Assembly (NCBI RefSeq): GCF_039539965.1
Contig: NZ_BAABED010000001.1
Span: forward strand, 3,906,001-3,970,000
Length of the DNA: 64,000 nt
DNA from: Arthrobacter methylotrophus
GTDB lineage: Bacteria > Actinomycetota > Actinomycetes > Actinomycetales > Micrococcaceae
Reading direction: 5' to 3'
Shown here: one piece after another, positions 59,101 through 64,000 of the stretch
Layout of the letters: each line of letters opens with the position of its first letter
Position numbering within the stretch: the stretch's first letter is position 1
The notes under the pieces: generated by a model
Seen by the model: the letters and a program-made list of their open reading frames with translations, nothing else
The model's database searches: none
What the model was told of the DNA's origin: nothing
Translations under genes and position numbers: made by a program

Positions 59101-61172
59101 GCGAACTCCTCGACGCAAAAGTCGTAGATGCCACCGAGCTCGAGCTTCAGCGGCTAGCACCGGACCGGCGTGTCCGCGGCATGGAAGGCGTTGCTGACTT
59201 GCTGCGCTTGTTGGGGCCGTTGAACGTGGAAGAAGTCGCCGCCCGGTTGCAGCCCGGGGAAGGGGCGGATGTCGCCGCAGATCTGCCCGCCATGCACCTA
59301 GTTGCGGCATCGCATCTGGCTGCTTTGCGGAAGGCCAATCGCGCCCTCACCGTGACCCTCGGCGGAACGGAACGATTCGCAGCGATTGAGGACGCGTCCC
59401 GGCTGCGGGATGCCATTGGCGTTCCGCTGCCCATGGGAGTGCCGCTCGCCTTCATCGAACCAGTCCACGATCCGCTCGGGGACCTGGTCTCCCGTTACGC
59501 ACGAACCCACGGCCCGTTCACGGCCGAGGAGGCCGCGGCCCGGCTGGGACTTGGTGTCGCCGTCGTAAGCACTGCCCTGAAACGATTGGCGGCGGACGGA
59601 AGGGTGGTGGAGGGCGAGTTCCGCCCACACCCCACCGTGCCCGAGGCGCTGCCCGAGGCGGGGGCAGAGCCCGTTGCGGTGCCGGAGGTTCCTACCGTTC
59701 CCCTCCGCGGAGTCCCATCCAGCAGCGAATGGTGCGACTCCGAAGTACTACGCAAGCTCCGGCGTCGTTCCCTTGCCGCGCTGCGCGCCGAAGTGGAACC
59801 GGTGGACGCTGCCGCGTATGGCCGGTTCCTGCCCGCCTGGCAGAACGTGTCCGTGCCCGTTGCCGGCCGTTCCCGTGGTGCCCAGGCACTGCGTGGGCTG
59901 GACGGCATCATGACGGCCGTCGACCAGCTCTCCGGCGTGCCGGTTCCGGCGTCGGCGTGGGAGCCTTTGGTGCTTGCCAGCCGGATATCCGATTACCAGC
60001 CAGCCATGTTGGATGAGCTCATGGCCGCCGGTGAAGTCTTGTGGTCCGGGGCGGGATCATTGCCCGGAAACGACGGTTGGATCAGCCTCCATGTGGCGGA
60101 AGCCGCGGAACTGACGCTCAACCCGGACCTTGATTTCGAGCCCGGCGATGCCCAGCTCCGCCTCTTGGAGTACTTGCAGACCGGTGGAGGCGCCTATTTC
60201 TTCCGGCAACTCACGGAGGTTGCCGGCGGCATGGACGCGGTACTGAGCGACGACGCCGTGGTGACCGCCCTGTGGGATCTCGTCTGGGCCGGCCGCATCA
60301 CAGGCGACACCTTCGCCCCCGTTCGGGCAATGATTGCCGGCGGCCGCACGGCGCACAAGCAGGTTGCCCGCCCTCCACGTGCCAGGTCCTTGCGGATGAG
60401 CAGGCTCGGCCGCTCGCATGGCACGGGTCTGATGGGATCCCCAGGACTCACGGGCGGGCGTTATGGTTCAGTCACCGGCACAGCTCCCACTCCCCCGCTG
60501 GCCGTGGGGCGCTGGTCAGCCCTGCCCGCACCCGAGCTCGATCCCACTATCCATGCGCGAGGCACCGCCGAGCTCCTTCTCGACAGGTACGGCGTAGTGA
60601 CCCGCGGCTCAGTCATGGTGGAGAACATCGTGGGCGGATTCGGCCTGATGTACAAGGTCCTGGCACGCCTCGAAGAAGCCGGGCGGTGCCGCCGGGGCTA
60701 CTTCATCGAGCACCTCGGAGCAGCCCAGTTTGCCGTTCCCGCCACGGTGGATCGCTTGCGCTCCTTCACGGAGGACGCCCAACTCGCCAAGGCCGAGCCA
60801 GTAGCTCTGGCGCTTGCCAGCACGGATCCCGCCAACCCATATGGCGCAGCCCTCCCTTGGCCCGCCCTCGCTGTCGATGCTGGATCGGGTCACCGTCCCG
60901 GACGCAAGGCCGGAGCATTGGTGGTGATGGTCGACGGTGCCTTGGTTCTGTACGTTGAGCGCGGCGGGAAGACCCTGCTCACCTTCAGCCATGACGACGC
61001 CATCCTGGCGGCCGCCGCTGCGGCGCTCGTAGGCGTGGTACGCCGGGGAGCGGTGGACAAATTGATCATGGAGAAAGTCAATGGCCATGACCTTCTGGAC
61101 ACTCCCGTGGCTTCTGCCCTTGCCGCCGCGGGCGCGTACTCCACACCGAAGGGATTGCGGATCCGTGCCTGA
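56178..61172 (+). CDS. lhr: Lhr-type large SF2 helicase
   Basis: About 1664 residues. Helicase core: Walker A VAPTGSGKTLAAF, motif II VDEVHAVAGTKRG, motif III LSATVEP, motif VI QRVGRAGHQ. Lhr C-terminal beta-barrel and winged-helix regions follow, including the long C-terminal extension typical of full-length Lhr in actinobacteria. Lhr translocates 3'-5' and unwinds RNA:DNA hybrids. Start uncertain (GTG 56160, ATG 56178 or 56220). The nei2-type gene follows after 11 bp, so the two are almost surely cotranscribed. Confidence 0.95.
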   Translation: MQEQELTGGPGTTAMDRFSRATREWFLGAFSAPTPAQDGAWKAISSGSHALVVAPTGSGKTLAAFLWALDRLLSVSPVASVDALPGLEATPGRTRPKAPRRKTRVLYISPLKALGVDVERNLRSPLIGITQTAKRLGLPAPLVSVGVRSGDTTTADRRALLSHPPDILITTPESLFLMLTSKARETLSEVDTVIVDEVHAVAGTKRGAHLAVSLERLDALLPQPAQRIGLSATVEPRELVAQFLAGSAPVEIVAPPSRKNWNLTVSVPVEDMSDLAGAAGAFDSGPASGLQPQASIWPHVEEKIVDLVLSKQSTIVFANSRRLAERLTARLNEIYAERQLMAVDVFSGAGLDSPASDFGLPSTGLPSSTATPAHMMAQAGSTSGADPVLARAHHGSVSKDQRALIEDDLKSGRLRCVVATSSLELGIDMGAVDLVVQVESPPSVASGLQRVGRAGHQVGEISEGVLFPKHRADLVHTAITVERMLGGKIERLHVPANPLDILAQQTVAATALGSIDVEEWFATVRRSAPFATLPRSAFEATLDLLAGRYPSDEFAELRPRIVWDRNAGTIEGRPGAQRLAVTSGGTIPDRGLFGVYIIGTEAEGSGSRSGNAGDTSAQEPSPASRAAKGGRRVGELDEEMVYESRVGDVFALGATSWKIEDITHDRVLVSPAFGQPGKLPFWKGDSLGRPVDLGRALGAFVRELSASDQGPALERCKASGLDDYAAGNLLQYLSEQKQATEVVPNDRTLVVERFHDELGDWRVVLHSPFGMPVHAPWALAVGQRLQQRYGLDGSAMAADDGIVLRVPMMEDEPPGAELFLFDPEELEQIVTAEVGGSALFASRFRECAARALLLPRQNPGKRQPLWQQRQRSAQLLDVAKKYPSFPIVLETVRECLQDVYDLPALKDIAASIERRELRLVQTTTQQPSPFAKSLLFGYVAQYLYEGDSPLAERRAAALALDSTLLNELLGRVELRELLDAKVVDATELELQRLAPDRRVRGMEGVADLLRLLGPLNVEEVAARLQPGEGADVAADLPAMHLVAASHLAALRKANRALTVTLGGTERFAAIEDASRLRDAIGVPLPMGVPLAFIEPVHDPLGDLVSRYARTHGPFTAEEAAARLGLGVAVVSTALKRLAADGRVVEGEFRPHPTVPEALPEAGAEPVAVPEVPTVPLRGVPSSSEWCDSEVLRKLRRRSLAALRAEVEPVDAAAYGRFLPAWQNVSVPVAGRSRGAQALRGLDGIMTAVDQLSGVPVPASAWEPLVLASRISDYQPAMLDELMAAGEVLWSGAGSLPGNDGWISLHVAEAAELTLNPDLDFEPGDAQLRLLEYLQTGGGAYFFRQLTEVAGGMDAVLSDDAVVTALWDLVWAGRITGDTFAPVRAMIAGGRTAHKQVARPPRARSLRMSRLGRSHGTGLMGSPGLTGGRYGSVTGTAPTPPLAVGRWSALPAPELDPTIHARGTAELLLDRYGVVTRGSVMVENIVGGFGLMYKVLARLEEAGRCRRGYFIEHLGAAQFAVPATVDRLRSFTEDAQLAKAEPVALALASTDPANPYGAALPWPALAVDAGSGHRPGRKAGALVVMVDGALVLYVERGGKTLLTFSHDDAILAAAAAALVGVVRRGAVDKLIMEKVNGHDLLDTPVASALAAAGAYSTPKGLRIRA

Positions 61173-61183
61173 AATGAGGATCC

Positions 61184-62101
61184 ATGCCTGAGGGCGACTC
61201 GGTCTGGCGGGCAGCCGCGGAGCTTCACCGCGTACTAGCGGGTGAGGTGCTTGTCACTTCAGATTTTCGGGTGCCTAGGTTTGCCACGCTGAATCTGGCC
61301 GGATGGACCGTGTCCGAGGTGGTGCCGAGGGGAAAGCACTTGCTCATGCGCGTGCTGGAGCCGGCGGGGGCTGGATCGGAGGCGCCTGGATCGGCTCCCC
61401 CTGGTTCGGCAGCGGCTTCGCCGAATGCCGGTGCGGCGGATGCCGAGCCGCCGCGGGGCGCCCTGACGATCCATTCGCACTTGAAAATGGAAGGAAGCTG
61501 GCAGGTCTACGCCCCCGGCGGCCGTTGGAGGAAACCGGGCCACACGGCCAGGTGCGTGCTCCGCACGGCGACGGCCGACGTCGTCGGCTTCTCTTTGGGG
61601 ATCCTGGAAGTGATCCCGACGCCGGAAGAGCACCGCGTGGTGGGCCATCTTGGCCCGGATCTTCTCGGGCCGGATTGGGACCCCGAAGAAGCCGTGCGCC
61701 GGTTGCGAGGCGCGCCGGAAACGCCGATTGGCTTGGCACTCCTCGACCAACGGAAGGTGGCCGGTATTGGCAACATCTACCGCTGCGAGGCGTGCTTCCT
61801 GGCGGGAGTGCATCCTGCCGCACCGGTATCGGCTGTACCGGATCTGGCGGGGATGCTCGCAGAAGTCAAGGTGTTGCTTGAAGCCAACTTAGGACCGGGG
61901 CGAAGGATCACGCGTGGTTCCATGCTCCCCGGCATCCGGGGGGTTCCTCGTCCTGGCTACTGGGTGTACGGCCGCGAGAACCAGCCGTGCCTGCGCTGCG
62001 GCACACCCATTCGCCGCGGAATGCTGGGCCCGGCGTCGGGGTTGGAAGACCGGACCATCTACTTCTGTCCGAAGTGCCAGCCGGTGGAATCGCACGGCTG
62101 A
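61184..62101 (+). CDS. nei: DNA glycosylase/AP lyase of the Fpg/Nei family
   Basis: A 305-residue enzyme: MPEGDSVWRAAAELHRVLAG, with Pro2 and Glu3 as catalytic residues. Helix-two-turn-helix QRKVAGIGNIYRCEACF and zinc finger CLRCGTPIRR then CPKCQP are complete. A proline/alanine/glycine insertion (about 62-90) is unusual. Removes oxidised pyrimidines and cuts the abasic site. Lhr-Nei pairing is a known actinobacterial repair arrangement. Confidence 0.92.
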   Translation: MPEGDSVWRAAAELHRVLAGEVLVTSDFRVPRFATLNLAGWTVSEVVPRGKHLLMRVLEPAGAGSEAPGSAPPGSAAASPNAGAADAEPPRGALTIHSHLKMEGSWQVYAPGGRWRKPGHTARCVLRTATADVVGFSLGILEVIPTPEEHRVVGHLGPDLLGPDWDPEEAVRRLRGAPETPIGLALLDQRKVAGIGNIYRCEACFLAGVHPAAPVSAVPDLAGMLAEVKVLLEANLGPGRRITRGSMLPGIRGVPRPGYWVYGRENQPCLRCGTPIRRGMLGPASGLEDRTIYFCPKCQPVESHG

Positions 62102-62176
62102 CGCTGCGGAAATTCCTGGCGACACCGGAACTCCCGGAGCGTCAGGGAATCGGCGCGTCGCCAGGACGAATCCGGG

Positions 62177-62797
62177 TCACGGAGCGGCCGGAACCGCTTG
62201 CTGAACACTTCGCGGAGACTGCACCGGAACCGTGAACATGGGCAGCAACAGTTGGACCACTGGCCCAATGGCCAAGGCGTAGACGACGGTCCCCACGCCG
62301 AGCGATCCGCCAAGCAGCCAACCCACCCCCAGCACCACCACCTCGATCAAGGTCCGGGACAGGCGCACCGACCAGCCCGTGCGCCGGGCAAGTCCAGTCA
62401 TCAGCCCATCGCGAGCACCAGGGCCAAGGCGTGCCCCGATGTAGCAAGCGGAGGCGATGCCATTGAGGACCACGGCACCGGCGAGCATGGCGATCTGGCC
62501 CCCCAAGTGCGAGAAGACAGGGATCAGGGACAGACCGATGTCCGCGAAGACGCCCACCAACACGGCGTTGGCTAGGGTTCCGCAGCCGGGCATTTGCCGC
62601 AGCGGTATCCAGAGGAGCAGCACGAGGAAGCTGACCACCACCACCACGGTACCGATGCTCCACCCGATCCTTCCCGAGACGCCCTGGTGGAACACATCCC
62701 AGGGATCCAGGCCAAGACCGGCCCGGATGAACATGGCCAGGGAAATCCCATACATTGCGAGGCCGATCAGGAGCTGGGTGATTCTGCGGGTCATCAT
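62177..62797 (-). CDS. yczE: YczE-type integral membrane protein
   Basis: A 206-residue membrane protein with five spans: LLIGLAMYGISLAMFIRAGL, GLDPWDVFHQGVSGRIGW (the conserved GLxPWD of YczE), VVVVVSFLVLLLW, ANAVLVGVFADIGLSL and GARLGPGARDGLMTGLARRT. Function is unknown. ATG 62797 has GGGAG 9 nt upstream; the frame is open to 62833. Divergent from a MocR regulator gene, the known yczE/yczR pairing. Confidence 0.85.
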   Translation of the reverse strand: MMTRRITQLLIGLAMYGISLAMFIRAGLGLDPWDVFHQGVSGRIGWSIGTVVVVVSFLVLLLWIPLRQMPGCGTLANAVLVGVFADIGLSLIPVFSHLGGQIAMLAGAVVLNGIASACYIGARLGPGARDGLMTGLARRTGWSVRLSRTLIEVVVLGVGWLLGGSLGVGTVVYALAIGPVVQLLLPMFTVPVQSPRSVQQAVPAAP

Positions 62798-62813
62798 GAA
62801 ACCATGCTCCCGA

Positions 62814-62852
62814 AAACTGGCATTGCTTTCCATAGCCAGTTTGCGATACTGG
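62814..62852. promoter_or_regulatory. Operator region between yczE and the MocR gene
   Basis: AAACTGGC (62814-62821) and GCCAGTTT (62835-62842) are perfect inverted repeats; CCAGT (62836-62840) and ACTGG (62848-62852) form a second pair. GATACT (62845-62850) reads as a -10 box 6 nt before the MocR ATG, so that mRNA is probably leaderless and the repeats overlap its promoter. Confidence 0.6.
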
Positions 62853-62856
62853 TCTC

Positions 62857-64000
62857 ATGTCCGGATCCCTGAACCCCCCAGCCATGGCCCGTCTCCTCGG
62901 GGCGTGGAACACTGGCGCCGCGCCCGCCTACCGCGAGCTTGCCGACGTCGTACGCCTTTTAGTGATGGACGGACGCATCCCGCTGGACGTCGCACTGCCC
63001 AGCGAACGCGCGCTGGCGAGCACTTTGGGCGTCAGCCGGACCACCGTCACCGCCGCCTACGCGAGCCTGCGCGAGCAAGGCTTTCTCAGTGGCAGCCAGG
63101 GGAGCCGGGGCCGGACGGGCATTCCGCACCGGACGGTTCCCGTCAGCGGACCTGGCCTCGCCGTTCCGGCAGGGATTCTCGACCTCGCCTACGCTTCACT
63201 GCCGGCAACAGGCGAGGTAGTGCACCGGGCCTTTGCCGATGCATTGATTGACCTTCCGGCACTGTTGCCCGGTTTTGGCTACGACGCCGTCGGTCTCCCA
63301 CCCCTCCGGGAAGCCATCGCGAAACGTTACACAGCAGCAGGCATCCCCACCACGGCCGCGCAGATCCTGGTGACTTCCGGGGCCCAGCACGCCCTGAACA
63401 TCATCCTGCGGACACTCGCTGGCAGGCAGCAGAAGGTCCTCGTGGAACACCCCAGCTACCCCAACGCACTCGACGCCATCCGCACTTCAGGCTCCCGCAC
63501 GGTGCCGGTGCCCATGCCACCGGCCGTTGAGCCGGCGTCCGGTGCTGGCTGGGATATCGAGGAAATGGTGGCGGCGATGCGACACCAACGTCCGTCCATG
63601 GCCTACCTCGTGCCAGACTTCCACAACCCCACAGGGCGGGTCATGTCCAATCTCCAGCGCCGCCGCTTGGTCCGCGAAGCGGCAGGCACGGGCACTGTCC
63701 TGGTGGTGGACGAGACCCTTCGGGAGTTAAACCTCGACGCCATTGAAACCTCGCCCCTCGCAGCCTTCAGCCCGGCGGTGGTGACCATCGGTTCGCTCAG
63801 CAAATCACATTGGGCTGGGCTCCGAACCGGGTGGATCCGCGCCGAGGAGGAGTTGATCAGCCGCTTCGTGGCAACGCGGACCACCACGGACTTGGGCGGA
63901 CCCGTCGTCGAGCAATTAGCGGCAGCGCGGCTGGTCCGGGCGTTCACGGAACCGCTGGACGCGAGGCTCGCGGAACTATGGCGGAACCGCGAGTCGCTCC
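62857..64000 (+). CDS. MocR-family (GntR + aminotransferase) regulator, partial
   Basis: Runs off the window end after about 381 codons. N-terminal GntR wHTH: LPSERALASTLGVSRTTVTA then AYASLREQGFLSG. The C-terminal fold-type I aminotransferase-like domain has YLVPDFHNPTGRVMSN and the PLP lysine in GSLSKSHWAGLRTGW. MocR regulators sense PLP or amino-acid derivatives. Begins ATG 62857 (MSGSLNPPAMARLLGAWNTG) without a ribosome-binding site. Probably controls yczE (YczR subgroup). Confidence 0.93.
   Translation, partial: MSGSLNPPAMARLLGAWNTGAAPAYRELADVVRLLVMDGRIPLDVALPSERALASTLGVSRTTVTAAYASLREQGFLSGSQGSRGRTGIPHRTVPVSGPGLAVPAGILDLAYASLPATGEVVHRAFADALIDLPALLPGFGYDAVGLPPLREAIAKRYTAAGIPTTAAQILVTSGAQHALNIILRTLAGRQQKVLVEHPSYPNALDAIRTSGSRTVPVPMPPAVEPASGAGWDIEEMVAAMRHQRPSMAYLVPDFHNPTGRVMSNLQRRRLVREAAGTGTVLVVDETLRELNLDAIETSPLAAFSPAVVTIGSLSKSHWAGLRTGWIRAEEELISRFVATRTTTDLGGPVVEQLAAARLVRAFTEPLDARLAELWRNRESL

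Overview
The window looks like a high-GC actinobacterial chromosome, most probably Arthrobacter or a close relative (Paenarthrobacter, Pseudarthrobacter). The grounds are GC-rich codon use, Lhr-Nei2, YcnI and DUF1254/DUF1214 gene sets, several start codons with no Shine-Dalgarno sequence, and tRNA genes without an encoded CCA. Identifications come from reading motifs by eye; no database search was run.

Layout. (1) 1-9373: housekeeping and salvage genes (end of a membrane glycosyltransferase, HAD phosphatase, upp, tadA, VOC proteins, acyP), a membrane-anchored nuclease gene flanked by a 50-bp duplication of the acyP 3' end, a PIN/HTH toxin-antitoxin pair, and a QueD-like/alcohol-dehydrogenase pair. 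(2) 9490-22931: a tRNA-Ser(CGA) gene whose 3' end is the attachment site of a 13.35-kb integrated island. The island has a tyrosine integrase, an XRE repressor with two operators, an excisionase, a tightly overlapping rightward operon with a replication-initiator-like gene carrying iteron-like repeats, an S74-chaperone tail-fibre protein and a terminase-small-subunit-like gene, and a right-hand cargo zone that includes an unrecognised three-gene operon. No capsid, portal, large terminase or conjugation gene is visible, so it resembles a phage satellite (PICI-like) more than a full prophage. (3) 22932-27575: a scrap zone with a transcription terminator split by a 3.1-kb insertion carrying IS30- and IS110-family transposases, the 3' end of a second integrase, a frameshifted pseudogene and a complete YefM/YoeB pair. 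(4) 27966-36868: moaA followed by a form II carbon-monoxide-dehydrogenase-like molybdenum hydroxylase operon (coxD, E, I, S, L, M, G order). (5) 37006-46200: MarR, sulfide:quinone reductase, a Tn3 remnant, a secreted pierisin/scabin-like ADP-ribosyltransferase with a lectin-like C-terminus, a LysR/PrpF/DctA catabolic unit and a decayed recombinase. (6) 46428-64000: aquaporin, a shortened DsbA, a DHFR-like protein, a DUF1254/DUF1214 operon, sulfite oxidase-like enzyme, CPA2 antiporter, a YcnI copper operon, Lhr with Nei2, and a divergent YczE/MocR pair running off the end.

How the parts connect: MoaA makes molybdenum cofactor precursor, needed by the CoxL-type hydroxylase just downstream and by the sulfite oxidase-like protein. 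In the island, repressor, integrase and excisionase form the control and mobility module, the central operon looks like a replication and packaging module, and the right part is cargo. The strongest candidates for something new are the satellite-like island, its three-gene cargo operon, and the secreted ADP-ribosyltransferase with a substituted catalytic motif.
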